NCBI GenBank assembly: GCA_038030265.1
Contig: CM075938.1
Location: forward strand, 15,353,009 to 15,417,008
Length of the DNA stretch: 64,000 nucleotides
Reading direction: 5' to 3'
Source: Corythucha ciliata
Lineage: Eukaryota > Arthropoda > Insecta > Hemiptera > Tingidae
Of this stretch, positions 1-10,923 are shown piece after piece (the stretch's first letter is position 1; the number at the start of each line of letters is the position of its first letter). A program made the position numbers and the translations under genes. The notes beneath the pieces are model-generated. The model had not been told where the DNA came from and made no database searches. It was given only the letters and a program-made list of their open reading frames with translations.

Positions 1-1260
1 CTAATTTTTCACAAAAAGGGCCGTAATTCATCAAAAACTAACATTTCCGTTGCGAAACTGTTGGTTTTAGCCTTCTATTACTGTCTTCCTGTCCAAAATT
101 TTGGCAATGTTTTCCCCGTAAATCGATACTTTGTAGGAAAGGCTTGCCACTCAAATACTGAATGGTTGACTTTACATCAACGTCTTGTCTGAGAGACGTG
201 AAAATTCAACGTTTTCTAACTCAAAACTGACGTTTTTTTAACCATTAACTGAAGATTTCACTCTATAACTCAATATGTTACTTCATAACTGACGATTTTA
301 CGCCAAAGCCGATGTGTTACCACTAAACTGAAGATTTCACTCCACAACTAGTAATTTTAAAACCCAAGGCTTTACCCCAAAATTGATTATTTCACCTCAA
401 AACATAGTGAGTTTAACCCAAATTGATGAAAAACGAATAATCTTACCAAAACAGACCAGTCTGCATAAAAAACTGCCGATTTTATCCCTCGAATGGCGAT
501 ATTACTCAAAAAACGTACGATTTCTAGCCAAAGCTGACGCGTTCCCCCTTTGCCACCATATACACACCCTGAAGATGTCATCACAAAACTGGCGATTTCA
601 GCCTAAACCTTTTCTTTTTCATTAAAAAAATCAATATTTTACACTCGAAACGACAATTTCCTCAGGTATTGTACCCCAAAACAGACAATGCCCCACTGTA
701 AAATTGTGAATACCGTTTTTCCCCAAAACGGATAATTTTAAGCCAAAAAGGACGATTTTGCCATGAGAACCGGCGATTTCACCACAAAACTGACGAATTC
801 ATCCCAGATGTGACAATTTTATACTAATATAGACGATTTCCGCCAAATTTGGACTTGTTGCCCCATAACTGAAGACTTTACTACCAAACTGGCGATTTCA
901 ACCCAAAACTGAATAACTCACTAAAATACCGGCGCCGGCGCTATCCGACGCCCTCGAAGACGTCTTGTCGAAAAACATGTACTATTCCGGGGGAGCATGG
1001 TAGGATAGCGCCGGCGCTAACTTTTAGTATATAAGGTGATTTTACCGTAAAAATAATTTTGTCAGTTTTCCCTCAAAAAGATAATTTTACCCTGAAACTG
1101 GAAGTTTTACCTCAAAACCACCATTTTTACCACAAAACTGACGAGTTTTAACCTAAAATTGAAGATTTAGCCCCAAAAATGTCCCCGAAACTGAAAGCCG
1201 ATGTTTTCACGGCAAACTGGCGATTTCACTTTAAAAATAAATTTAAAGAGTTCACCTTGA
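1..1260. repeat. Class A degenerate tandem array (~20 bp period)
   Basis: Dozens of diverged copies of a roughly 20-base unit, core CCCCAAAACTGACGATTTC, follow each other from the left edge. Spacing drifts by a few bases and copies carry many substitutions, so this is an old array. It lies downstream of the 3' end of gene 1. A GC-rich palindromic insertion interrupts it at 932-1017. Short reading frames here are by-products of the repeat. Confidence 0.8.
932..1017. mobile_element. Small GC-rich foldback insertion
   Basis: GCGCCGGCGCTATCC at 932-946 returns as its exact reverse complement at 1003-1017, enclosing 56 bases. The GC-rich block interrupts the AT-rich class A array. No target duplication is clear. 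A MITE-like foldback is the simplest reading; no coding capacity is present. Confidence 0.5.
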
Positions 1261-3568
1261 ATGGCTATTTAATCGCGATTTAGGCCGGGGGGGGGGGTTA
1301 ACCACATGGGTCAGTAGTTCCGTTTACCCTTAAGCTGAGCTTAAGAGTTTATACCCCAATCAAAATTTTTCGTTTTGCATACAACGTTTAAATTAAACCC
1401 TTAACAACGCTTAAATGGACATTTTCGACATGGTCATTGAAGCGCCAAAATGGCGATTTTAGCATAGAAATGGAGAAGGCCAAAAACTGGAAAATTTTAC
1501 CAATAAGGGTTAGGTCAAAAATGTCCGTTGAAGCTAAGGGTTTGAACGATCTTTAATTCCGAATACTAATTACTGATTGGGGTTTAAACTCGAAAGCTCA
1601 GCTTCATGTCAGCGGAACTTTAAACCCGTGTGTTCAACCCGGGCCTATCATGGGGAATTCAGGTGTTTGTTCAGGGAAGATAAATATGAAAAATTTGCTT
1701 TTAAGTTGTGTCAGATCTTCGAAAACGGTATTTTAGGGCGCAAAAATCGCGAAAATGGTCTTTGAATTATGTCACCCTTGTGAAATTCGTTTTGTGAGCC
1801 ACAAAAATCCTCGAGGAGGGTTGTCGTGGAGGATTTATATTTAATAGAGTTTAACAGGGGTGGCCACCTGCTTCACTGAATCTGCGCTTTCGATTCCAGA
1901 GGAGGGCAGTAGCCTGCCTCTCTCCTCCTCTGGCTACGCCCATGTCTGTAGCGCAAAAATGGGGTGATAATGCAGCAAAATTGGTGAAACTGATCTTTTG
2001 GGTGAGAGGGCTTTGCAAATTAGGCTTTCAATGAGCCAGCTCCGCGAAAATTTGATTAATTTGGCGGGTCGTGCCGAATCAACTCTGTGAAGTTACATTT
2101 TCGAGAAGAGTGAGACCTAAAAAATGCCTCTAATTTAGTCATTTTGGAACCAATACGCTGTACATTTCACCTTTGGAAGAAAAAAACAATTAAAATCCCG
2201 TGATGTTGCATTTTTTTGTGGGATCCAACCCAGCGAAATTATTTTCTAACCTGCTCCAGATTCGCAAAATGCTGTTCTAGAAAGAACCAATCCTGCTGGA
2301 ATGGGTTTTTTTTATAAGCGGGAGGGGACGTTATTTGGTTATTGAATTAGCCGAAACCACGAAATCGGGACTCGGGTTCAGTGAGAGTCAAATCAGCTTG
2401 AAATATTTTGAATTCGAAACTACCAAACACACACTGGTTTTAGGTATTTGAAAACCTAAGAATTCGAGGGTTGTGCATTTTTAAAAATACATATTTGAGG
2501 ACTTTTGGGGGCAGGAATTTCGCTGATTTCGGTCTCCCAAAAACATAATTCCATTATTTTGACTCTTGCCGAATTAGTTTTCTTGTTTCCATTCTTATTC
2601 TACCCTATAACATTCAACTGAGGGGCTTGAGGCTCTGGGAATTTTTACAAATCAACCCTTCCTATCCTCCAACCATTAATGAGCCGTCAAAATAACTCAC
2701 GAAGCTCGATCCTGTACTCCACAACGATTGATAACATGACCACGAACCGTCCACTTATAAGTTGAAATTGCAAACACCTCCAAAATCAACTATAATAATC
2801 ACCGAAAATAGTCGTTAACAACTGAAATTGTGAATTTTAAAGCGTGCACTGACTAATTCTAACCGGAAACTTTCAATTATGGCTGATCAGCCTATAAAAA
2901 GTTGCCAATGATGCCCTAGTATCTGACTATTAGGCCATGTGGCGGGTGGTCCTGCCTCTGAATACGGCTATTCATCCCATAATACAGAAACGAACCCCTA
3001 AAATGTCTTTGTATTACCAGGGAACTTTGCGTTTGATCTTTACCCCTGAAAACCACCCACGCGTGAGGCTTTCTAGCCAACCTACACAAAACTCTGGTAT
3101 AGGTTTGGTCTCTGCTTATTACATTGATTGGACACTTGGCACTCAAAATGTTTCATATGTTGAGTAATAAATATAGAGTGACTAGTGGTGAAGTGATCAA
3201 TGTGAAAATATCAAATTGGTTGAGAAGCTGACAACCATGAAGCAACGGTCTTCATCACAAGCGAGGAAACTTTATAGGAAAATATGGAACTATTGGCTTG
3301 AGCCATTGATATTTTCCAGGAGTTTCATTTCTCCCCGTCCAGAGAAAGTGCACAAAGGCAGAAATGCAGAATAGAAAGCGCAGTCACCCATTTTTCCTTT
3401 AATAAATCCCCATTGTCCCACTGTAGACCAAGTTTTTCAGAAGAAATGCTTCAAGGGCTAATCGAAAATTAGAGGGTTCCTTGCGCGTTCGACACACCGA
3501 TGTAAAAAAAAAAAAAAAAAAATCAACAAAAAATAATTGCTAGTCTATATTTCTCAAATAAAAAACAA
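1261..3568. other. Gene-poor stretch downstream of gene 1
   Basis: No supported gene. About 1980-2460 holds weak class D-like repeats with recurring GCGAAATT words. A short inverted GGAG-rich patch lies near 1900-1940. An A run at 3507-3522 looks like a microsatellite or retroposon tail. The opposed 76-codon frames near 2916-3167 overlap each other and show no domain, so they are not called. Confidence 0.5.
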
Positions 3569-3574
3569 TTTATT
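3569..3574 (-). terminator. Poly(A) signal of gene 1
   Basis: The minus strand reads AATAAA here, about 110 bases past the stop codon of the terminal exon (stop at 3681-3683). This is a normal 3' UTR length for an arthropod gene. Confidence 0.65.
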
Positions 3575-3680
3575 ACACTAAACTTATTTACAATCATAAA
3601 TTACCTAGTCAAAATGAATATTTACAGAAGTCTATACACAATTTTACACTTTCCGTTCGTGAATGTTCAATCACATTCCT

Positions 3681-5003
3681 CTAAGGTTCAGTGTTCTCCT
3701 CCACGACTGATTTTACATCTTCCGATTTCTGAGTTTTCTCCTCCAGCTGAATCGACGGAACCAGCGGTGGTTTAAACCCTCCGTACTCGACCCAGAATTG
3801 CTTGCTTTTTGCCGATCGAGCGCCACGGGCACGCATCGTCGACAATACACGATACGTGTAGGGTGGATACTGCGACGTGTATAATGGGTGACTGGGGCGG
3901 AAGGGTGGTCCGTGTTGATGAAGGGGCGTATGGTTTGGAATAGGTTGATAGGCGATTTTTGGATCAGAGTGAAGTGTGTTTTGATCAACGGCTGAACTGA
4001 AGTCGGTTAGAGATGAGGCGTCAGTGAGATAGTAGGGCTGAGCGACGATGACAGGTTGGTAGCGGAGGTAGTATTGTAAGGGGAGGACGGCGGCGGCGGC
4101 TGCCGCTGCTGCTGCCTGGGTTTGAACGACCGGTGGTTGTCTGTAGTGGGTGTTTTCGTGAGAGTGTCGCATGATGTAGTGACCGATGTAGCTTTGTGGT
4201 AGGTAGTACATTGGATATCGGTAATAGAGGGGCGAGCGAATTTGAGGCCTGCTCGGCAAAGCTTGAATTTGAGGGGACAAATCATTACTGAGAGGTCGCT
4301 CATCTTTTTGTTCGATTTCTTTGATTTCATAAGGAATCGATTTTTGGATTTCAATAATTGTTTTGTAAACAGGCTGTTCATGCAGCACCTGTTTCTCTAT
4401 CATCGGCTCTTCGTTGCCGTGAGATAGTGAAACACCAGCTCTTATGGGAGCTAAAATGTTATTTAAAGTTTTTCTTTCTTCCTTATTCGTGTACCTTTCC
4501 GTTCTCACCAGCTCATCATTCAAGTTAGACACCACAATCGGACGCCCCGAATACTTTGCTTTATCAATTTCATTCACTTCATCGTCCGGAGCAATCAAAA
4601 ACGCGGAAATCATGTCAGCGCCACGCGATTTATTTAACTTAATTTCATTTTCACTCATCGGCACCGCGGTTTCACTGTCCGCCAAATACGATGTAAACTG
4701 AACGCGGCCACCGCTTGCCGCCGGAACGCTGTCGTTCAATTTAGCGTACTTTTTCGGCTCAAACTGAATGAACATTTCACGAACAATTTTCGACTCTTGA
4801 GCTTCAATGTCGGGGAGAAGCTCGTTCTCTTGACTTGACGGCATGAGGAAAATCGTGGAGTAAGCGTCGGGTGATTCGGTTATTGCGTCGTCGTTGTCGT
4901 CGACTGCTTCGGTCGATGTGTCGGAGACTTCATCGTTTCGGGAGTTCAAAATTGTGGTGGGAAAGGGCGTCGTTGACTGTAGCGTGGGTTCCGACACGTC
5001 ATC
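3681..5003 (-). CDS. Gene 1, terminal exon: secreted low-complexity (cuticle/matrix-like) protein
   Basis: Open frame of 440 codons ending at 3681. It should not start at 5012, where the only initiator is GTG inside GTGTTTCAG. The CAG there is a splice acceptor, so the exon begins at 5003 with GAT GAC (phase 0). The N-terminal half is acidic and Ser/Thr-rich. A middle part contains EQPVYKTIIEIQKSIPYEIK, a patterned amphipathic stretch. The C-terminal half is Tyr/Pro/His-rich with YYRYPMYYLPQ, nine alanines, and repeated PLYTSQYPPYTYR-type motifs. No catalytic domain is visible. With the signal-peptide-like upstream exon this suggests an extracellular structural protein, perhaps cuticular, but there is no chitin-binding R&R motif. 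Codon use is balanced and the frame is uninterrupted, so it is probably functional. Confidence 0.85.
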   Translation of the reverse strand, partial: DDVSEPTLQSTTPFPTTILNSRNDEVSDTSTEAVDDNDDAITESPDAYSTIFLMPSSQENELLPDIEAQESKIVREMFIQFEPKKYAKLNDSVPAASGGRVQFTSYLADSETAVPMSENEIKLNKSRGADMISAFLIAPDDEVNEIDKAKYSGRPIVVSNLNDELVRTERYTNKEERKTLNNILAPIRAGVSLSHGNEEPMIEKQVLHEQPVYKTIIEIQKSIPYEIKEIEQKDERPLSNDLSPQIQALPSRPQIRSPLYYRYPMYYLPQSYIGHYIMRHSHENTHYRQPPVVQTQAAAAAAAAAVLPLQYYLRYQPVIVAQPYYLTDASSLTDFSSAVDQNTLHSDPKIAYQPIPNHTPLHQHGPPFRPSHPLYTSQYPPYTYRVLSTMRARGARSAKSKQFWVEYGGFKPPLVPSIQLEEKTQKSEDVKSVVEENTEP

Positions 5004-5012
5004 CTGAAACAC

Positions 5013-6590
5013 ACAATGTTTTTTATTTATTTGCTCATTTTTTAAAATTTTTATTTTATAAGTGATAAGAAATACAAAAAATTAAACATTAATGGCAGAT
5101 TGAATGCAAATTGAAGGAAAGACACGACCTTTGCTTCACTACGCTTGCGTTATTTACGGGGTAGAAGTTGAACCAGAGTTCAAAAATTGAGGGTTGATTC
5201 AACAAAATGACAACTTTTCGAACATCAGTAGGCAGACCATTTTAAATCGAGAAATAGATCCGGTTCTCACCAAAACGCAACTGAGCGACCACTCGCGCCC
5301 TTAATGCTGTCGTTGCGTTATATGGTAATGAGCTTTATGTCTGTTGTCGACTTCAAGGCTGCTCTAACTCTTGATCAGTGCATGAAATTGGTTTGATGAA
5401 GGAGCGAAACCGAAAAAAATTGTGACTAAAAGCGCAAACCGATTTGTTTAACATGAGGAGCACAGCTAACGGGGAAAGTGTTGCTGGTCACCACCACGCG
5501 TTGGGCCTCTTCCAGCTGTGTGGTACTGGTGCCTTGCCCAAGACCCATCCCTGGCTTCAAGTCGGGACTGGAAGAAAAAAATCAAACCAAATCGAGAGCT
5601 ATGTTGTTGTAAGAGGCTACGTATGTTGTGGTTTGGACCATTTTGTGGTTGGAGGTTTTGAGCTTACTGTGGTTTGAGCTATGCTGTAGTTTTTGGAAGA
5701 TGGCGTGTCTGCGTTAGGCCTCAATATTGAGTAATTGAGTTCCAACCCCGTACCCAAATAGTCTTTTCACAGCCCTGGTCGCCATCCAAAGGGAAATTTG
5801 GACAGCCCCGGAGAATGGGCCAAACCCACAGCCGCCAAAAATGCGTGGATCGAGCCTCAAGCGGCCAGTGGCGGATCAGTCGGGATGGGTTGGCAAGGCA
5901 GGAGAGAGCTCCCGCAGGGATATGCGTTCAGGGGGCGCGAGTATACCTATGTGTCTTATGCTGAATGTTCATTATACTATCCCGCCACAGAATTACCAGT
6001 TTTTTGCCAGGAAATTAAACTTGACTTTTATCGATTCTAAAGACCAACGGTGGTGTGGGGGGGGGCATATACCGGGTTTCAGGGGCTAAATTCTAGTTTT
6101 TTGCTCCGAGGGTCGGCGTGTGACGTCCTAGAAATCATTTCTAGGAAGAATTTGACCCTTGAGGCTGTCGTAAAAAAATGGTTTGGTTTTTGGTAAAATG
6201 TGCGCGTTTTCTGAAGCGAAATTTCAAGTTTTTTTGTTTTGAGGAGGCAAATTATCCAGATTGAAATGCTTAATTGACAATCGCAGCGTTTCCAGTTCTG
6301 ACTCTTTTTCCCCGTCAAGTAAAGCTCAAAATTCCGTCATAAATTCGTCAAAATGTACTCCATCCCGTTAAAAAACTCCGTCAAATAAGTAATAAGAAGT
6401 GGCGTACCACTGTACTGACGCAGAGGGAAGCGGACCATCAACCGGGCCTCTCTTCTGAGGAGGCCCCCCCCCCCAAATGGAAAAACAGGGATCTAAGGTT
6501 TTTACTTGTGAATTTAGGAACGAAATCCCCAAAAAACCCTCACTCTGCGAAACACTGGAACTCACTGGAATTGCGAAACATTTGCTAATT
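5013..6590. other. Gene 1 intron, with decayed hAT-like ends
   Basis: No exon recognised. CAGTGGCGGATC at 5866-5877 matches the usual start of a hAT-type terminal repeat. AAGTGGCGTACC at about 6398-6409, followed by CGGACC and CGGGCC words and a C run, resembles the left end of the hAT-like elements at 10924 and 14229. It leads into the class B array at 6590. No matching right end was found. Confidence 0.45.
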
Positions 6591-7330
6591 CACGGTTTAT
6601 GGTTGTCCATTTATGGCTAAAAGTCAGAAAAAACCGCTAACGGGCTCGGCCGCAACTCAAGCTGCTGCAAGTCCACAACTAAAATTGTGAGAAAGCGGTA
6701 ATCGTGAACGAATGTGAAAAAAATCGCTCATTCGGTGCTTAAATTGAGAAAAACGCTAATTCACAGCAAAAAAAAATCCAGAAAACGACAAATCGTGGTT
6801 TCTGGGTGACAATCTGCGGATTTAAATCAGAAAAACGCTGGCAGTTGATTGCTATAAAATAAAAAAAACCGCTAATTCAGTGTTAAAACCGGGGAAAAAG
6901 GGTTAATTCCCACGCGGATAACAAACATAAAAAAGTAATCGTTTGTTGCTGAAATTTGGGGTAAAAGTCATACTGAGATAAAGCGTTAATTTGCTGCTAC
7001 AATTAAGAGAAACCGCTAATTCGCAGCTAAAACTGAGGTTAAGTGCTAATGCACGGCTAAAATTGAGCAAACCCGCTTCATCTCCAAAATTTAAAATTTG
7101 AAAAAAACCACTATAAAATAGAAAATAGAAAAAGCGGAAATTCGTTGCTATAAGTGAGAGAATGCGTAAATTCACTGCTAAAATGAAAGAAACTGCTAAT
7201 TCGTGGAAATTAGGATAAAGCGAAGATTATTGGTTTAAATAGGCAAAAGGCGCCCATCAGGCTAAAAAAAAAATTTTTTGCCAAAATGGAAACAAATCTC
7301 AAATTCGTGGTTTTGTGCAGAGCGAAATGA
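6590..7330 (+). repeat. Class B degenerate tandem array
   Basis: Repeated, diverged copies of a ~30-base unit with core GCTAATTCGCGGCTAAAATT followed by GAGAAAAAGC. Same orientation as the arrays at 11040 and 14290. It follows a hAT-like left end at about 6398, so it is probably the interior of a decayed element of the same family. Confidence 0.75.
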
Positions 7331-9220
7331 AGTGCAGAATCCACCTGAATCCTCAGAAACCTGAACATAGCACGATCATCGAATGTTTAAAAGTTGAAAT
7401 AAGATGATGCATGTTTTTCGCTAAAGTATGGCTAGATTATTCGTCGCGAACCATTCAGTCAAGCAAGCCATTATTTATTCAGACTTAATTAGCACGCACC
7501 AACCTGTGCCGTCGGCGTACAGAACTGACGGAATCTTTTGGACCTGAGTGCTCGTGGCAAGTCATTTAAAACAATCAATAATAATATGGGCTCCAGAGTT
7601 GACCCCTGAGGAACACCAGTTTAGACCCTATATGCCACCCCGTGTCAGAGAGTATCAGAATTGTGAACAGTCAAATTCACGAAATTGGTTATTGGGGCAG
7701 CCAACTCCACGAAATGACTTGTAAAGGAGTGGAATCCACCCAACCGAGTTTTGAAATATAATAGAAATATGCGAATTTGGTAATTGAACGTGCCACTGTT
7801 GGGCTGTTGAAAGTCAGTGACACTGGATTTAGTACGCCAAATTCCTCTTCAACCGTTTTGAAGTGAAATTTCGATACTCGTATGAACCAACTGTCAATTC
7901 GATATTCCTGATCAGACTCTGGAAACGTGATTCCATAAAAAACGTTGCAGGCCGCTCCGTATGTGATAGGGCACTCACTTTATTTGCTTTGGCGGCAGAA
8001 AAGGCGCATTTGAATCTTATAAGATTTTGCTGTATACCAAAGAGTTTTAAAAGAGGTCAAAGTGTGGAAGCTTGATCCTTTCCCGCAGCAAGAACGCGTC
8101 AAACTATATAAATTAACGGAAACGTGTGTGGACGGCGAGGGGTAACTGATCGAAACTTAAAACTCAATTTCCCTCCGTTAACGTGATTCTATATTTAATG
8201 AGTTCGGTAGATCAAATCGCGCTTTCTCTATTATTATTATTATTTAGAGACGATGAAAACAAAACTAAACCCGCTTATTTACTGCCTAGCCTGTTTTTAT
8301 ATATGTACGGGTTGAAAATAGTAACTGGTCTTGAGAGTAAAAAGACGTTGTGGAGGGCTTCTTTCGAGGACTGGTCGCACGGTAAATGAAAAAGTGAAAA
8401 TAGTTGTTTAAATGACCGTTGTTAAAGACTAAAAAACTAATAATTGGAATAAAATGCTGGATCAATATAATACGTGGCTGTTCTAGCCTTCTTTGAAGGT
8501 GTATGCAGCTGTGGTTTTCTTCTACTTTGAGGCAAAGTGCGGAAATACGTCAAGAATGTCAGGAAAAACGAAGAAGATCACTTTGTTTGCAATCTGCGCT
8601 GTTTCGTGCGTATTCATTGAAAATGGAAGCAAGAGGGAAAATACTGTTTTTGAAGAGTATAATACGCATGTATACATACGCGTATACGAAGGTAAAGGAT
8701 AGGATTCCCTTCAAGTATAGTACCAAACCATACTACGCGAAAGGAAACAAGATATGTAGAGCGCCTTTTTATATACATTTTCTTCTTTATCATTTCAAGA
8801 GGAGCATAGTCCCCTACCCCTCTCATATATATATACCACTGTGACGCAGCGAAACAAAATATATACAAGAGACTTAAAATTGTGTTTCTCTCCTTCCCAC
8901 CTTCATCGTTTTTAATAGTGTAACTGAAGAGCTCTGTAAATGAATGGGCAGATAAAAAAAAGGTCACTTTTCTCTTTCTTGCTCTCTTTTTGAATTTCCC
9001 TATAGGCATGAGAGAGAGAGAGAGAGAGGGGGAAAAAAAAAGTTCTTGATCATGTCTTTTCCTCCCCCTTTCACACTCTTTTCCACGGTATTTTAGAGGT
9101 CCCACTCATGGTTGGTCTCGGCCTTTTATCGGGTTGTTTCTTTTCGATACTGGATAACTGAACGTATATACATTTTTATGTGGTCGGAATATAAGAGAAC
9201 ATAATAAAAGGGATGAATAC
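7331..9220. other. Gene 1 intron, mostly unique sequence
   Basis: No supported exon. It includes TATTATTATTATTATTTA at about 8230, a (GA)n run at 9010-9027 and pyrimidine-rich patches. The overlapping 113- and 163-codon frames near 8500-9105 lie on opposite strands, are low in complexity and have no recognisable domain. Confidence 0.5.
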
Positions 9221-9283
9221 CTCTGCGACTGTAGTCCGAAAGGTTGTTTCTGAAATATCCGGAGGCTCTGGGCTCGTTACGAT
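9221..9283 (-). CDS. Gene 1, internal exon (21 codons)
   Basis: On the minus strand a pyrimidine-rich acceptor (TTTTTTCCCTCAG) precedes ATCGTAACG at 9283, and a donor GCAGAG|GTATTC follows 9221. The 63 bases are open in phase 0 and read IVTSPEPPDISETTFRTTVA plus E. They join directly to DDVSEPTLQ of the terminal exon without breaking the frame. The Pro/Ser/Thr-rich, acidic composition matches the start of that exon. Further phase-0 exons between this one and 34295 cannot be excluded. Confidence 0.75.
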
Positions 9284-10630
9284 CTGAGGGAAAAAACAAG
9301 CAAAAAAAACAAAAATCATTGATTTGAAACGAAATAAATAACGTGGGGTATAACGCTGTAATATTGGTGAGGGGTAGGGAGGGAGCAGGGACGTACAACA
9401 GCATGAATACAACGTCCAACCATTAACTGGATTTATAATAGCCTCTAGAGGTAGACAAAAAAGGAAATTCTATGTAAGGAAAATCTCTTTTTCTAAAAAT
9501 TATTAAGTCGCACTCGACTGTGGAAAGTGAAATAAAAGGAGTTCCTTGTCCCCATTCCTTCCTCAACACCAGCGAGCCATTGTTTGAAGATATTTCACCT
9601 CTCCGCACCCCCTTTAACACTCTTTTTTCCTTATACTTTTTTTTTTTTCCAACAAAGTGTGGTTTATTCTACTCGAGGGCTGCCTGCCTAGCGTACCCTA
9701 GGGTCTCATTGAACGTTTCAAAGCACTACTCCTCCTCCCCTCACGGAAAACTTTATTCCTTAATAAGAAAAATGACTCGAGGTGTCTATTTTCCAAGGCG
9801 AGAAAAGTGACGACGCCCGTGATGTTGAAGCTATACAAAAGAAAAAAAGTTTGTTCCCTACAGCCCTCACCGTCACACATGAAGGGATGCCCTAATAGAA
9901 GGGATACCCTACATGAAGGGATACCCTAATAGAAAACATGCGGGGTAGGTCAATATAGGAAAAGTTTCCCTTCAATGCGGAAGTCTAACAGTTATCTATG
10001 GTCGGTAATATATTTGACAAAAACAAAAATAAAGTTTTTCCAACGAGAGCGAAAATTTGTTGAATGATTTAAATAAATGTTCCCAGTGTTCTTGACGCTT
10101 AGCTGCCGATGCAAAATGAAAAAAAAAAGGCATAAAATGGTTGGGGTGAACAGCGGGAGAACATCCGTACACACCACTGCACGCTGTAAAAAAATTTAAT
10201 TAAAAGCGCAATAGGTGAAACCAGACTAGGCAACAATGGAAAATCGTTTACTTCCTCTCTTTTTATTGAGTTAAATAAGCAAGATCAAAACAGCGTAATA
10301 TTATGGAAAAAAAAGACATTTGATTGAGAGAGGAATATAAGAGCATCCGTGAAAAATGAATGAATCTGATTCTTTTATTTAGTTGGCCATAGACGAACAT
10401 ATTTTTTGACAGGGCGCGAATTTCTTCGGGAGATCCACAGCCCTGAAGGGCCGGCGAAACGAATTAAATCCATCAGGTTCCCCGTTCCAAGAAAAGGGTC
10501 CCCGTAATTTTTACCTATTTAATTTAATTTAATGAAATGACATTGTATTTTTGTTGACGTTTTTAAAGGATCATAGGTAAGTATAGCTTTTCTTAGCGAG
10601 TAACTCTGAAACAGGTAGCCCCCCCCCCCA
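9284..10630. other. Gene 1 intron, unique sequence with a small local repeat
   Basis: No exon recognised. A short direct repeat at about 9878-9934 has three copies of a unit containing AAGGGATACCCTA. The remainder is AT-rich with short homopolymers. Confidence 0.45.
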
Positions 10631-10639
10631 CTGTTTCGG

Positions 10640-10915
10640 ATATGTAAATGGCGTGAATAGCCAATTAATCTTTTAAGGGTGCGAATGGCCGGCTTGGCCA
10701 TTTTTTTTTTGGCTCTGCGGCGAGTCAGATTAGACATTTTATAATGGCGTGAAACCTGAGTTCGCCACCAGCAAGGCACAAAGGATCAGTCTAGCCATTT
10801 TAGAGCTCAAATCGTTTGCATTATTTTTGCCATTGCCCAGACATGAATGTTCCGTTTAGCCATTTTTAGATCGTGATTTCCAATCAAGGCTTTTATAGCG
10901 CAAGGGTGCGAACTC
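10640..10915 (+). repeat. Class C array, left of the hAT-like insertion
   Basis: Diverged ~27-30 base units with cores such as GTCAGTTTAGCCATTTT and GGGTGCGAATGG. The array stops at AGTTCAGC (10916-10923) and resumes at the second AGTTCAGC (13288-13295), so it was one array before the insertion. Confidence 0.7.
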
Positions 10916-10923
10916 AGTTCAGC

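Noticed and set aside
3713..4381. Frames of 91 and 124 codons on the same strand inside the terminal exon of gene 1
   Set aside because: They are alternate frames of the 440-codon exon with shadow low-complexity composition.
5004..5012. Translation start of the 443-codon frame at 5012
   Set aside because: The codon is GTG and forms part of the acceptor GTGTTTCAG; the exon begins at 5003.
8614..9105. 163-codon minus-strand frame
   Set aside because: Low complexity, overlaps an opposing frame, no domain or splice support.
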